Notes: a model not told the origin generated them from the letters alone. A stretch of 64,000 nt of DNA from Yersinia nurmii (GCF_001112925.1 NZ_CPYD01000006.1:62001-126000), one strand, 5' to 3'; shown: positions 10,417 to 19,032, counted from the first letter of the stretch. Translations and numbers: made by a program.

Positions 10417-10597
10417 TAATTAAAATTGGTGTAGATAGGACTATTGATCTGGAGCCCGATTCGGATAAATCCTCAACGCAACTTTAAAAATTGAGTTATT
10501 TCAAAGCCGTTACTGCGGTTATGCCGTGATCATCACAGATGTCATTATCAAATCGGTGGAGACTGGCTCTTCCATTTCAGCAGAGAGTGTATTTTTT

Positions 10598-10867
10598 ATG
10601 TCTCGATATATTTTGGCTAAAACGGTTTTCTTTGGGAATTTGCAAAAGAGTGACGCGCTTTACAAGTATGAGATTTACAGCGATCGGGCTGAAACTGTGT
10701 TCCAAACCACCATTTATGCTGAACAGACTTTGACTCAGGGGAAACACAGTTATAGTTTGTGGGTACGGAAAGATCATCGCATTTTGAAGGCTGCGCCTCA
10801 TGATCTTGAACAGGCCGTCGATGCCTGCGAGGAGCATTGGGAAAAAACCTACGCGAACCTTAAATAA
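10598..10867 (+). CDS. Hypothetical protein, 89 aa
   Basis: Not recognised. The start chosen is the ATG giving MSRYILAKTVFFGNLQKSD; the frame is open for 24 more codons upstream, but no good ribosome site decides between them. The product is soluble-looking, with an aromatic-rich first half (YKYEIYSDRAETVFQTTIY) and a Glu/His-rich helical end (DLEQAVDACEEHWEKTY). It is followed 100 bp later by a GNAT acetyltransferase on the same strand. It lies in the accessory segment between yciY and yciI. Confidence 0.55.
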   Translation: MSRYILAKTVFFGNLQKSDALYKYEIYSDRAETVFQTTIYAEQTLTQGKHSYSLWVRKDHRILKAAPHDLEQAVDACEEHWEKTYANLK

Positions 10868-10967
10868 TCGCTGACATTTTGTTTTCACACAAATACGGTT
10901 ATTGGCAGACACTGTGGGCAGCTGCCAATAACGCCAGATAGAGTGGAAACAACATCCAAGGATATCA

Positions 10968-11528
10968 ATGCAATTACCGATTAAAACCTTAAGACTTCTG
11001 CTACGACGCTTTACTCCAGATGATTTCCCTTCTTATCAGGCCTATCACTCACTGGCGTCTGTTTATCGTTATCTCTATTGCGCGCCGGCGGATGATGCCA
11101 CTCTTCGGGCAAATTTACTGCGGGCCGCTGAATGCCGTTTTCAGGAAGAAGGAGATACCTTGACGTTGGCCGTTGAGCGCGTGGATACCGGTGAGCATAT
11201 TGGCGAAGTATTGTTTAAGCTGTCTAATAAATCGGCCGCTCAGGCAGAGGTCGGCTATATATTTAATCCAAAGTTTGGCGGGCAGGGCTTTGCCACTGAG
11301 GCGGTTCAGGCCATGTTGAATATCGGCTTTACCCAACATGGATGTCACCGTATTTTTGCCCGGCTGGATGCATTGAATATCGGCTCGATAAATGTGGTCG
11401 AGCGTTTGGGTATGCGCAAAGAAGCGCATCTGATACAAAACGACTGTTTTAACGGCGTGTGGGGCGATGAACTTATTTATGCGCAACTAAAACGTGAATG
11501 GCTGGCTAATTCTGCCCGACAGAATTAG
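10968..11528 (+). CDS. GNAT family N-acetyltransferase (RimJ/RimL-like)
   Basis: Acetyl-CoA-dependent N-acetyltransferase, 186 aa. It has the RimJ/RimL-type opening (TLRLLLRRFTPDDFPSYQAY), the acetyl-CoA-binding stretch around residues 92-115 (EVGYIFNPKFGGQGFATEAVQAML, the usual RGxGxA-type loop with GGQGFA) and the closing NIGSINVVERLGMRKEA motif. An AAGGA ribosome site precedes the ATG. The substrate (ribosomal protein N-terminus, amino acid or antibiotic) cannot be told from sequence. It is absent from this position in E. coli. Confidence 0.85.
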   Translation: MQLPIKTLRLLLRRFTPDDFPSYQAYHSLASVYRYLYCAPADDATLRANLLRAAECRFQEEGDTLTLAVERVDTGEHIGEVLFKLSNKSAAQAEVGYIFNPKFGGQGFATEAVQAMLNIGFTQHGCHRIFARLDALNIGSINVVERLGMRKEAHLIQNDCFNGVWGDELIYAQLKREWLANSARQN

Positions 11529-11597
11529 GGGGAAAGTTATGCAGGCCGTGTTCGCGAGATCCTGACCAACTGTGGCGGTGTAACAAAGGAGGCTCGA

Positions 11598-11813
11598 ATG
11601 TTAGATAATTACTTTGGTTCTGGGAATATCCCAAGCGATCAGCAAAAACAGCGACTATTGGCGGTACAGGCAGCCTTAGAAATTATTAAACAGTCGGTTG
11701 GGGCCAGCGAAGGAGCGGCTTATTCGCGAGTAAATGACGATATGAAGCACGCTGTCGAGTGGCTAGCGCCACTGGCCGATGCCATTCAACAAGCCCTGAT
11801 TGTGAAGAAATAG
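11598..11813 (+). CDS. Hypothetical small protein, 71 aa
   Basis: Not recognised. A very good ribosome site (AAAGGAGG, 6 nt before the ATG) supports translation. The sequence is predicted largely helical (QKQRLLAVQAALEIIKQSVGAS ... MKHAVEWLAPLADAIQQAL), with no signal peptide, cysteines or membrane helix. It lies 69 bp after the acetyltransferase on the same strand and may share its transcript. Confidence 0.7.
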   Translation: MLDNYFGSGNIPSDQQKQRLLAVQAALEIIKQSVGASEGAAYSRVNDDMKHAVEWLAPLADAIQQALIVKK

Positions 11814-12149
11814 TTTTATTGAGGGTCTCATCAGAACAGCGGTTATCGATGAGACCCAGATTAGTATACGCCATGACTTGCATACACGGGCTGCACTGCT
11901 CTATTCATCGCACAGTTAATCAGCAAGATATGAATGATATTTAATCAGGGTTTATATTGATTACTTTATTTCAGTAAGAAAAAATACAGTTAATTAAATT
12001 GATATAATGAATTAACGGAGAGTAAGACTGAAAAAGTTAATTTCCCACATATATTATATGGGCGAAAGAAATGACTTTTAAATCAGCGTCAGCCAATAGG
12101 CCACACATTTAATATGTCGATTTGATCCGCCGGTAAATTCAAATACTCA
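11814..12149. other. Intergenic stretch with one inverted repeat
   Basis: Contains a perfect 10-bp inverted repeat, GGGTCTCATC (11823-11832) and GATGAGACCC (11848-11857), 15-nt loop, right after the small gene; it may end that transcript although no U-run follows. The rest is AT-rich and nothing else could be recognised. Confidence 0.6.
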
Positions 12150-12446
12150 TCAAAATACTTGTTTAAAAGGTTTCACGATCACCGATTGATAAACACCGGC
12201 CGCCACATAGGGATCGCGTTCTGCCCAAGCCTGAGCTTCTGCCAGACTTTCAAATTCTGCAATAACCGTTGAACCGCTGAAACCCGCGGCACCTGGGTCA
12301 TTACTGTCGATAGCCGGATTAGGACCTGCGGTTAATAAACGTCCCTGATCCCGTAGGGTTTGCAAGCGCGCTAAGTGGGCGGGGCGTACGGACAAACGCT
12401 GTGTCAGAGAATCGGGTACATCGGTTGAGAAAATTAAATAAAGCAT
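12150..12446 (-). CDS. yciI: YciI family protein
   Basis: 98-aa ferredoxin-like-fold protein of the YCII superfamily. It has the typical pattern: [28 protein letters not shown] with the conserved His and the closing [28 protein letters not shown] with the DP(Y) motif. Length and context (divergent from tonB) match E. coli YciI. The reaction is unknown; distant relatives are dechlorinase-like enzymes with a His-Asp pair. Confidence 0.93.
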   Translation of the reverse strand: MLYLIFSTDVPDSLTQRLSVRPAHLARLQTLRDQGRLLTAGPNPAIDSNDPGAAGFSGSTVIAEFESLAEAQAWAERDPYVAAGVYQSVIVKPFKQVF

Positions 12447-12749
12447 CGTTTCACCTTAAAAATCAGACCGATAAAAGAGTAGTAATCAGAATATTCATCT
12501 GACCATGTTCAGTGAATAAATTCAACCCGCGAACGGCGTTTCGGTTATTTGTTTTCACTCGCTCGATAATGGCAGGTTATCAGTGCTGAAATAAAATGAT
12601 AATTAACTGTCAACAGAAAGTTTTATCACTCTGAGATCGCAGGTAAAAACATCATTTAGTGCCGATTGAAGCAATTGTTTGCCATTGCTTATTGAATATG
12701 ATTGCTATTTGCATTTAAACTTGGCGGCATCAGAGGATATTGAATCACT
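12447..12749. other. yciI-tonB divergent regulatory region
   Basis: AT-rich spacer between divergent genes that must hold both promoters. Apart from the Fur-like box described separately, it has a second GATAATTA-type segment near 12597-12605 that could be a further half-site. Confidence 0.55.
12696..12714 (+). promoter_or_regulatory. Putative Fur box upstream of tonB
   Basis: The 19-mer ATATGATTGCTATTTGCAT resembles the Fur consensus (GATAATGATTATCATTATC), with an imperfect dyad around TGATTGCTATTTGCA. It ends 35 bp before the tonB ATG. Iron repression of tonB by Fur is well known in enterobacteria; the match here was judged by eye. Confidence 0.55.
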
Positions 12750-13502
12750 ATGCAGCTAAAAAAACTTTTCTCGGTTCGTCGGCTTACATGGCCAGTAGCA
12801 TTTTCTCTCGGGTTGCACGGCAGCGTTATTGCTGCATTGCTTTATGTCTCCGTCGAGGAAATAAATAAACAACCTGAAATTGAAGATGCACCGATTGCAG
12901 TGACGATGGTCAATGTCGCCACTTTTGCTGCTCCGCAGCCAGCGGCAGCCGAACCTGAAAGTCAGCCGGAGCCAGTAGTTGAGGAAACCCAGCCAGAACC
13001 TGAAGTTTTGCCAGAGCCGGTGCCTTTGCCTAAACCTGAGCCAGTGAAAAAGGAAGTGGTTAAGCCGAAACCCAAGCCGAAACCGGTGAAGAAAGAAGTG
13101 AAAAAACCGGACGTGAAGAAAATCGAGCAACCGCCAACGGAATCTCTGTTTAAATCCGATGAGCCGACCGCGGTGACCCAAGCGGCACCGGTGAAGTCTG
13201 CACCGCCAGCCTCGGTGCCAGGCACTTCTAACACAGCCGGCCCTAAAGCGCTGAGTAAGGCTAAACCGACTTATCCGGCGCGCGCACTGGCGTTAGGCGT
13301 GGAAGGTTCGGTTAAAGTGCAATATGACATTGATGAAAATGGTCGCGTGACCAACGTGCGTATATTAGAAGCCACACCGCGTAATACTTTTGAACGAGAA
13401 GTTAAACAGGTGATGAGGAAATGGCGCTTTGAGGCTGTAGCGGCAAAAAATTATGTCACCACCATTGTGTTCAAGATTGGCGGTGATATGGAAATGAACT
13501 GA
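12750..13502 (+). CDS. tonB: Energy transducer TonB
   Basis: Couples the proton-motive force harvested by ExbB-ExbD to outer-membrane siderophore and cobalamin receptors. 250 aa. An N-terminal signal anchor spans about residues 13-35 and contains the functional SxxxH motif (Ser19, His23). It is followed by a long Pro-Glu/Pro-Lys periplasmic spacer (about 65-130) and a C-terminal domain with YPARALALGVEGSVKVQYDIDENGRV and MRKWRFEA. It ends at a bidirectional terminator shared with yciA. Confidence 0.97.
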   Translation: MQLKKLFSVRRLTWPVAFSLGLHGSVIAALLYVSVEEINKQPEIEDAPIAVTMVNVATFAAPQPAAAEPESQPEPVVEETQPEPEVLPEPVPLPKPEPVKKEVVKPKPKPKPVKKEVKKPDVKKIEQPPTESLFKSDEPTAVTQAAPVKSAPPASVPGTSNTAGPKALSKAKPTYPARALALGVEGSVKVQYDIDENGRVTNVRILEATPRNTFEREVKQVMRKWRFEAVAAKNYVTTIVFKIGGDMEMN

Positions 13503-13575
13503 TGGGGTTATTTCCCATAGGTTCGGCCTGTCATAAGGTTGTGCGGTATCTAAGTCAGCATCTATGTCACATTAA

Positions 13576-13599
13576 AAAGGGTCGCTTCAGCGACCCTTT
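13576..13599. terminator. Bidirectional terminator tonB/yciA
   Basis: AAAGGGTCGC (13576-13585), loop TTCA, GCGACCCTTT (13590-13599), a perfect 10-bp stem between convergent genes. Confidence 0.9.
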
Positions 13600-13639
13600 C
13601 ACACTGTAGAAACTGAAGTTAAAAAGCAGTGGAAAATGA

Positions 13640-14065
13640 TTACTGCCCGGAACCCACTTCAAAATTAATCTTTCCTGCAGGCAGTGGGCGAGATTTGCCT
13701 TCATCATCGACGGCCACGTAGGTAAATACCGCCTCGGTAGCGCGATAACGCTGACCAATAGGTTCTGATGAGACTTTCTTGACCCACACTTCGACATTCA
13801 CCACGATGGAGCTGCGGCCAGTTTTAATGCAACGGGCGTAGCAGCAAACTACATCGCCGACGGCCACTGGTTTGAGGAAAGTCATGCCGTCCACTCGTAC
13901 CGTCACTACTCGACCGTGAGCAATTTCTTTCGCCTGAATAGCTCCACCAATATCCATTTGTGACATCAGCCAGCCGCCAAAAATATCGCCGTTCGCGTTG
14001 GTGTCGGCTGGCATTGCCAAGGTACGAAGTACCAATTCCCCGTTGGGTAAAAGTTGCTGAGTCAT
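13640..14065 (-). CDS. yciA: Acyl-CoA thioesterase YciA
   Basis: Hot-dog-fold hydrolase that cleaves acyl-CoA thioesters to free acid and CoA. From the ATG at 14065 it has 141 aa and starts MTQQLLPNGELVLRTLAMPADTN, as E. coli YciA does; an upstream in-frame ATG (14098) adds 11 residues without homology. The conserved block NANGDIFGGWLMSQMDIGGAIQA carries the catalytic Asp of the acyl-CoA hydrolase domain. It lies in the same order as E. coli (yciA-yciB, minus strand). Confidence 0.95.
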   Translation of the reverse strand: MTQQLLPNGELVLRTLAMPADTNANGDIFGGWLMSQMDIGGAIQAKEIAHGRVVTVRVDGMTFLKPVAVGDVVCCYARCIKTGRSSIVVNVEVWVKKVSSEPIGQRYRATEAVFTYVAVDDEGKSRPLPAGKINFEVGSGQ

Positions 14066-14139
14066 CTCTGTCTTCTTATAAAAAGTAAATTCATACAATA
14101 ATGGCTCGCCCAGAACGGCGGGCGAGCATCAAATCAATT

Positions 14140-14682
14140 TTAGGATTTTTTTTGTTCTGCTGGCATATGGCGATAAATATACACGCCGCTTATCAGGGTA
14201 AAAACTAGGGTTAATGCGGTTAAACCGAATACTTTGAAGTTTACCCAGATATCCTGTGGCAACCAGAAAGCGACATAGATATTCGCCAGACCGCAGAGCA
14301 GGAAAAACATCGCCCAGGCCAGATTCAGTCGCGACCATACGCTATCCGGCAGGGTTAACTCTTTGCCCAGCATGCGCTGAATCAAGGGTTTCTTCAGGAC
14401 TAACTGGCTGATCAGTAAAGCGCCGGCGAACAGAACGTAAATTACCGTGACTTTCCACTTAATAAACTGGTCGCTATGGAAGGCCAGAGTCAGTGAACCA
14501 AATACCACAACCATGGCGGCGGTGATCAAGGTCATTTTCTCGACCTTACGGTACATCACCCAACTTATAGCCAAAGCTAACAATGTTGCGACGATGAGTG
14601 CGCCTGAGGCGACGAAAATGTCGTACATCTTATAAAATATAAAGAAGACGACCAGCGGTAGGAAATCTAAAAGTTGCTTCAT
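14140..14682 (-). CDS. yciB: Inner-membrane septation protein YciB
   Basis: 180-aa integral membrane protein with about five helices, matching E. coli YciB (IspZ, septation protein A): it starts [23 protein letters not shown] and contains [16 protein letters not shown]. YciB has been linked to envelope synthesis and cell division in E. coli and Shigella. It lies 74 bp upstream of yciA on the same strand. The yciC neighbour of E. coli is here displaced by a transporter gene. Confidence 0.95.
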   Translation of the reverse strand: MKQLLDFLPLVVFFIFYKMYDIFVASGALIVATLLALAISWVMYRKVEKMTLITAAMVVVFGSLTLAFHSDQFIKWKVTVIYVLFAGALLISQLVLKKPLIQRMLGKELTLPDSVWSRLNLAWAMFFLLCGLANIYVAFWLPQDIWVNFKVFGLTALTLVFTLISGVYIYRHMPAEQKKS

Positions 14683-14899
14683 TAATCAATCCATTTTCTG
14701 TACATCAGGTGACTATACCGGATTCAGCGGTGTGAGGGTACAGTGGGCAAATCGTTATTATCCCTAATTATCAGCCGGAATGCGCGGGCTGCCAGCGTTA
14801 TTTGCAGAAACTTACGATTAACCTATCTGGCAGTTGCCAGTTGTCGTAGAACTCAGCATGATGGACTGAGACTATTGATTTAGAGGTAGAGAAGAATAA

Positions 14900-16627
14900 A
14901 TGCTGAGGAAATCGCTCCGTTATTGGATGCCGGGATTAACCCTGCTAATGGCCTACCAGCGTGAATGGTTAAAACCGGATATTCGCGCGGGTCTATCGGT
15001 GGCTGCGGTGGCGTTGCCTATTGCCATTGCTTATGCCGAGCTAACCGGCGTGAGCGCGGCGGTGGGGCTATATTCCTGTATTTTGCCGATGATTGCCTAT
15101 GCTTTTTTCGGTTCTTCCAGACAGTTAATTGTCGGCCCGGATGCGGCAACCTGTGCAGTAATCGCGGCGGTGGTAGCGCCGTTGGCAGCAGGAAACAAAG
15201 AGGTTCATTGGCAGTTAACTATCATGATGACGTTGATGATGGGGAGCTGGTGTCTGGTGGCCAGCCGGTTCAAGCTGGGCGCGCTGGCGGATTTGCTGTC
15301 GCGACCGATTCTGACCGGTTTGTTAAATGGCGTGGCAATTACCATTATTGTCGATCAGTTGGGCAAAGTGTTTGGTTTTATGACCCGGCCGCCGCAGCTA
15401 ATAGAACGGGTGCTGGCGCTGCCGCACAATATTCTTAACAGCCATTTACCGACGCTGGCGATTTCTATCCTGACTTTTGCCATTCTATTCGGCGTGAAAT
15501 GGGCGCGTCCCAACTGGCCGGCACCGCTGCTGGCTATCGTAATCGCGACTTTTGTGACCTGGGCCGGTGGCTTACAGCAGTTTGGCGTGGAAGCGGTGGG
15601 TGGTTTTAATGGCGGCTTGCCGATAGTCAGTTGGCCGGAATTCAAGCCGGGCTTGCTGCGAGATATGGTGATCCCGGCGCTTAACCTCGCGGTAGTCAGC
15701 TTCGTTAGTATGATGCTGACGGCGCGCAGTTTTGCTACCAAAAACGGTTACGAGGTCGATGCAGACGTTGAACTGCGCGCTTTAGGCGTGACTAACATCG
15801 TTTCGGCGCTATCGCAGGGCTTTGCCATCAGCGGAGCCAGCACTCGTACCGCGGTTAACGATGCCAACCACGGCAAGAGCCAATTGGTGTCGATAATTGC
15901 CGCGCTAGCCATTGCGTTGGTGCTATTTTTCCTCACCGCGCCGTTGCAGTTTATCCCTGTAGCTGCCTTGGGCGTGGTGTTGATCTACGCCGCGTGGTCA
16001 TTACTGAGTTTCAAAGGCATCTGGCAACTGCGGAAAAGAAATACGCAGGCTTTCAGTTTGGCGATTTTTACCTTTGGCAGCGTAGTGCTGGTGGGGGTTA
16101 TCGGCGGGATTGGGTTAGCGGTCTTACTGGGGTTACTGCAGTTTTTACGTACGGTTTTCCGCCCGACGGAGCAGATGTTGGGGGTGAACTCAGAAGGTAT
16201 GATTCACTCTATGGGTAACAATAATGGCATTAAAGCAGTGCCGGGAGTGATGATTTATCGTTTCAACTCGCCGTTAACCTATTTCAACGTAGCTTACTTT
16301 AAGCGCCGCATCCTTAACTTAGTAGACTCAACGCCACATCAGGCCGATTGGGTGGTGATAGACGCGGTTGCCAGTTTCACCTACGCCGATATCAGCGTGT
16401 TGGCGGCTATTGATGAGCTAAAGCGAGACTTAAAACAGCGCAATGTCAAACTGGTATTGGCCGGGCGTCGCACTGAGTTAACGCGTTGGTTCCGCTTGAA
16501 TCGCTTAAGAAGTCAGGATAACGATCTGATTTTGGTACCGGATTTGTATCTGGCACTCAAGCTGATTCAAAGTAAACAACGGGTTGAGGAACGAACCGAA
16601 GCGGAGCAACTGGAAGGATCGTCTTGA
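14900..16627 (+). CDS. SulP family inorganic anion transporter with STAS domain
   Basis: 575-aa secondary transporter of the SLC26/SulP family. The N-terminal half has about 10-12 membrane helices with the family signatures AYAELTGVSAAVGLYSCILP and SSRQLIVGPDAATCAVIAA. A C-terminal cytoplasmic STAS domain follows (about residues 445-550, GVMIYRFNSPLTYFNVAYFKRRI ... VVIDAVASFTYADISVL). It is not close to E. coli DauA by eye. The substrate could be sulfate, bicarbonate or dicarboxylate; sequence does not say. It is inserted, in opposite orientation, between yciB and yciC. Confidence 0.92.
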   Translation: MLRKSLRYWMPGLTLLMAYQREWLKPDIRAGLSVAAVALPIAIAYAELTGVSAAVGLYSCILPMIAYAFFGSSRQLIVGPDAATCAVIAAVVAPLAAGNKEVHWQLTIMMTLMMGSWCLVASRFKLGALADLLSRPILTGLLNGVAITIIVDQLGKVFGFMTRPPQLIERVLALPHNILNSHLPTLAISILTFAILFGVKWARPNWPAPLLAIVIATFVTWAGGLQQFGVEAVGGFNGGLPIVSWPEFKPGLLRDMVIPALNLAVVSFVSMMLTARSFATKNGYEVDADVELRALGVTNIVSALSQGFAISGASTRTAVNDANHGKSQLVSIIAALAIALVLFFLTAPLQFIPVAALGVVLIYAAWSLLSFKGIWQLRKRNTQAFSLAIFTFGSVVLVGVIGGIGLAVLLGLLQFLRTVFRPTEQMLGVNSEGMIHSMGNNNGIKAVPGVMIYRFNSPLTYFNVAYFKRRILNLVDSTPHQADWVVIDAVASFTYADISVLAAIDELKRDLKQRNVKLVLAGRRTELTRWFRLNRLRSQDNDLILVPDLYLALKLIQSKQRVEERTEAEQLEGSS

Positions 16628-16730
16628 ATAAATTGCTGGGCGTGAAGCGAGGCGGCCTATGACTGACTGCCGTGTTTCTCCCACCTCGACTTGCGGTTTT
16701 CTCGTTCGTTTGCCAGAACATTGGCAATAA

Positions 16731-16753
16731 AAAAGGGCCTGAGCGGCCCTTTT
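16731..16753. terminator. Bidirectional terminator between the SulP gene and yciC
   Basis: AAAAGGGCC (16731-16739), loop TGAGC, GGCCCTTTT (16745-16753), between convergent genes. Confidence 0.9.
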
Positions 16754-16772
16754 CGGTTTCTCTATGATGACG

Positions 16773-17528
16773 TTATGCTTTACGCAACAACATATATAAG
16801 CGGAACAGATAAACCAGCAGCAGTGCCGAGACCAAGTTGCTCAGGGTGCTCAGTACCACGGTGGCAATAGCCGGTGGCAGCGCGGCAAGGTGACCGGCCA
16901 GATACAGCAAAATCAGCTTGGCTGCTAGCCACAACATTAACGCCGGAATCACCAAGCGCACGTTAGCAAAGGCCAATTTGGCACTGGCTTTCATTGCCGC
17001 AAATACGCCGATTTTTTCGTTGGCGACCATCACTGGAGCCAGACATACCGCGACCGCAATCACCACGCCCGGCACAATAAACAGCGCCAGACCCAATTGA
17101 ATCAGTAGGGTACAGATAAACAGCAATAGCAGCAGACGCGGCAGGATCGGCAAGGAGAGCCCCACAGCCTGCAATGCGCTGATTCGACCACCCTGTGAGA
17201 CGGCAGAAATCAGCGTCAGCATTCCACCAACCAGCAGCAGATTACCGATCAGTGCGGAGAAGGTTGCCACCGCAGAGACTTTGAGCAGCACCATTTGCTG
17301 TTCTGGCGTCATTTGCGACACCATTTCGCGAATTCCCATGGTGCTTGAAGAAGCGATATCCGTATCACCAGCATTCAAAATCAACAATTGGTCTGCATCA
17401 GGAATAAACGCCTGATTCAGCATGACGGTAATAAACGCAGTCAATAACGCCAATAACAGAATGGCGGCGAGCTGATTGCGAAAGAAATTAAAACTGTCAC
17501 GGTACAGAGTGTTCGCCGTGATAGGCAT
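16773..17528 (-). CDS. yciC: YciC family inner-membrane protein
   Basis: 251-aa polytopic membrane protein (UPF0259 family), about six helices, starting [24 protein letters not shown] as E. coli YciC does. Function unknown. In E. coli it adjoins yciB and ompW; here the SulP gene separates it from yciB and a Cys-cluster gene separates it from ompW. ATG at 17528 with AGGAG nearby upstream. Confidence 0.93.
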   Translation of the reverse strand: MPITANTLYRDSFNFFRNQLAAILLLALLTAFITVMLNQAFIPDADQLLILNAGDTDIASSSTMGIREMVSQMTPEQQMVLLKVSAVATFSALIGNLLLVGGMLTLISAVSQGGRISALQAVGLSLPILPRLLLLLFICTLLIQLGLALFIVPGVVIAVAVCLAPVMVANEKIGVFAAMKASAKLAFANVRLVIPALMLWLAAKLILLYLAGHLAALPPAIATVVLSTLSNLVSALLLVYLFRLYMLLRKA

Positions 17529-17573
17529 GAAGGCTCCTTGGGATAATCGATAAAAATAACTTTCAGGGAAGGA

Positions 17574-17990
17574 TTATACCCTGTTATGCGCGTTCTGTGA
17601 TCCTGTGATCAACAGGCTGCCTATTTCCTCGACGGCCAATTGCTCAAATTCTTCAACGGGTAACGGTGGTAAGCCGTAATAGGCTCTGGCCCGATCGCAG
17701 GATTCATTGCGTTGGTTATTTTCACCAGAATAGGAAAATTCATGGCAGGGAGTGGGGCGATCCGGATAAATGCTACAGGTGACCCGTTGGCCGATGTCAC
17801 CCTCTAGGGCGACGCAGCGCGGCGATTTGCAGTTAGTACCGCTCATGCAGCTAATAAAAGGGGTGACTTGCTCAGTCAGGTCATTGGGCACTGAACCTTG
17901 ACCGCTGGCCGCTTCAGACCAATAGAAAGAAACACGAAAATAGGCGCAGCATGCGCCACAGCTAATACAAGGGTTGATAACAGCGCTCAT
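17574..17990 (-). CDS. YkgJ-family cysteine cluster protein
   Basis: 138-aa protein of the YkgJ/UPF0153 family of putative zinc- or iron-binding proteins. It opens with a dense motif, CISCGACCAYFRVSFYW, and has later cysteines at CMSGTNCKSPRC, VTCSIYPDRPTPCHEF and SCDRAR; the C-x2-C-x2-CC start and the RPxPC block define the family. Metal bound and role are unknown. It lies 45 bp upstream of yciC on the same strand and may be co-transcribed with it. Confidence 0.88.
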   Translation of the reverse strand: MSAVINPCISCGACCAYFRVSFYWSEAASGQGSVPNDLTEQVTPFISCMSGTNCKSPRCVALEGDIGQRVTCSIYPDRPTPCHEFSYSGENNQRNESCDRARAYYGLPPLPVEEFEQLAVEEIGSLLITGSQNAHNRV

Positions 17991-18146
17991 CTTGAACTCA
18001 TTCGCTCCTGTATAAATAAAGAATATAGGACAGCCAACCGATCACGAATTCACACAACTCACAACGTCTGACAGCATTACCCACCTCACCCTGAGGAATC
18101 AATGGTTATTTAACAGACGGCAACAAATGAACCATTTACCCCTTTC

Positions 18147-18160
18147 TTGATTCAGATCAA
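18147..18160. promoter_or_regulatory. FNR site upstream of ompW
   Basis: TTGATTCAGATCAA is a perfect match to the FNR consensus TTGAT-N4-ATCAA. It lies in the ompW upstream region, about 150 bp before the ATG and about 110 bp before a TATATT -10 candidate (18265-18270). FNR activation of ompW is known in E. coli; this distance is longer than a classical class II site. Confidence 0.7.
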
Positions 18161-18225
18161 TTCCAACGTTTTTAAGGAATTAAATAACCTTACGTAAAAT
18201 GTTATTTTTTAAAACGACGTTAAAA

Positions 18226-18250
18226 GTTGTGATCCGGATTGGATCACAAC
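18226..18250. promoter_or_regulatory. 25-bp palindromic operator candidate upstream of ompW
   Basis: GTTGTGATCC (18226-18235) and GGATCACAAC (18241-18250) form a perfect 10-bp inverted repeat around 5 bp. It overlaps the expected -35 of a promoter whose -10 would be TATATT at 18265-18270. The half-site spacing does not fit CRP (TGTGA-N6-TCACA). The binding regulator is unknown. Confidence 0.5.
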
Positions 18251-18305
18251 CACGCATTTATAGGTATATTCTGCCTCACGATAAACCATACAAATGGAAT
18301 GGATA

Positions 18306-18941
18306 ATGAAAAAGGTATGTTTGTTATTACTGGCTGCGGCAACTCTGGCTCCGTCTCTGGCATCTGCTCATCAGGAAGGTGATTACATTTTCCGCGCGGG
18401 TACGGCAACGGTACGGCCAAATGCCGGTTCAGATGACGTATTGGGGCAAGGTTCTTTCAGCGCTGACAACAATACCCAACTGGGCCTGACTTTCAGTTAT
18501 CTGGTTACGGACAACATCGGGGTGGAATTACTGGCTGCGACGCCTTTCCGCCATAAAATTGGTTTGGGCGCGATGGGCAATATCGCTGAAGTCAAACAAT
18601 TGCCGCCAACCTTGATGGCGCAATATTACTTTGGCGACAAACAGGACAAACTGCGTCCTTATTTAGGCGTGGGTCTGAACTACACCACTTTCTTTGATCA
18701 AAAATTCAATAATACCGGTAGCGAAGCGGGTCTGACGGATTTGAGCGTGAAAGATTCCTGGGGTATCGCTGGGCAGGCGGGTCTGGATTATATGGTCAGC
18801 GAAAACTGGATGCTGAACATGTCCGTTTGGTGGATGAATATTGAAACTGACGTGAAATTCAAAGCGGCGGGGGAAGAGCACACGATCAATACCCGTCTGG
18901 ACCCTTGGGTATTCATGTTCGGCGCGGGTTACCGCTTCTAA
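18306..18941 (+). CDS. ompW: Outer-membrane protein OmpW
   Basis: 211-aa eight-stranded outer-membrane beta barrel. A signal peptide (1-21, cleavage after LASA) precedes mature HQEGDYIFRAGTATVRPNAGSDDVLG. Family features include LGLTFSYLVTDNIGVELLAATPFRHKI, PYLGVGLNYTTFF and the terminal aromatic GAGYRF required by the BAM machinery. An in-frame ATG 12 nt upstream exists, but MKK fits the signal peptide. The upstream FNR box suggests oxygen control. Confidence 0.96.
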   Translation: MKKVCLLLLAAATLAPSLASAHQEGDYIFRAGTATVRPNAGSDDVLGQGSFSADNNTQLGLTFSYLVTDNIGVELLAATPFRHKIGLGAMGNIAEVKQLPPTLMAQYYFGDKQDKLRPYLGVGLNYTTFFDQKFNNTGSEAGLTDLSVKDSWGIAGQAGLDYMVSENWMLNMSVWWMNIETDVKFKAAGEEHTINTRLDPWVFMFGAGYRF

Positions 18942-18970
18942 TTCAGCTGAGCCATATGGCACAAAACAGA

Positions 18971-18996
18971 GGAGGCGCACTGAGCGCCTCCTTTTT
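18971..18996 (+). terminator. Terminator of ompW
   Basis: GGAGGCGC (18971-18978), loop ACTGA, GCGCCTCC (18984-18991), then TTTTT, 29 bp after the stop. Confidence 0.92.
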
Positions 18997-19032
18997 CTTA
19001 TAATGATGATGACTGACTAAGACGCATATTAA

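Larger units (their letters stand above)
9672..10597. other. AT-rich intergenic stretch without a convincing gene
   Basis: About 0.9 kb. E. coli has kch near here, but no potassium-channel remnant (TVGYG filter) could be seen. It contains the inverted-repeat element at 9821-9881 and a weak 48-codon frame at 10270-10416. Otherwise it is AT-rich sequence with many stops in all frames. Confidence 0.6.

Noticed and set aside
10598-10867. Remnant of the potassium channel gene kch
   Set aside because: No selectivity-filter motif and no membrane helices in the 89-aa product.
12756-13234. Antisense frames across the tonB Pro-rich spacer
   Set aside because: They follow from the repetitive Pro/Glu/Lys codons of tonB; the sense gene is certain.
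14900-16627. Calling the SulP transporter dauA
   Set aside because: Family and STAS domain agree, but the sequence differs clearly from the E. coli DauA text I know and the locus is different.
18226-18250. CRP site upstream of ompW
   Set aside because: TGTGA and TCACA are both present but 11 bases apart instead of six, so it is reported as an unknown palindrome.
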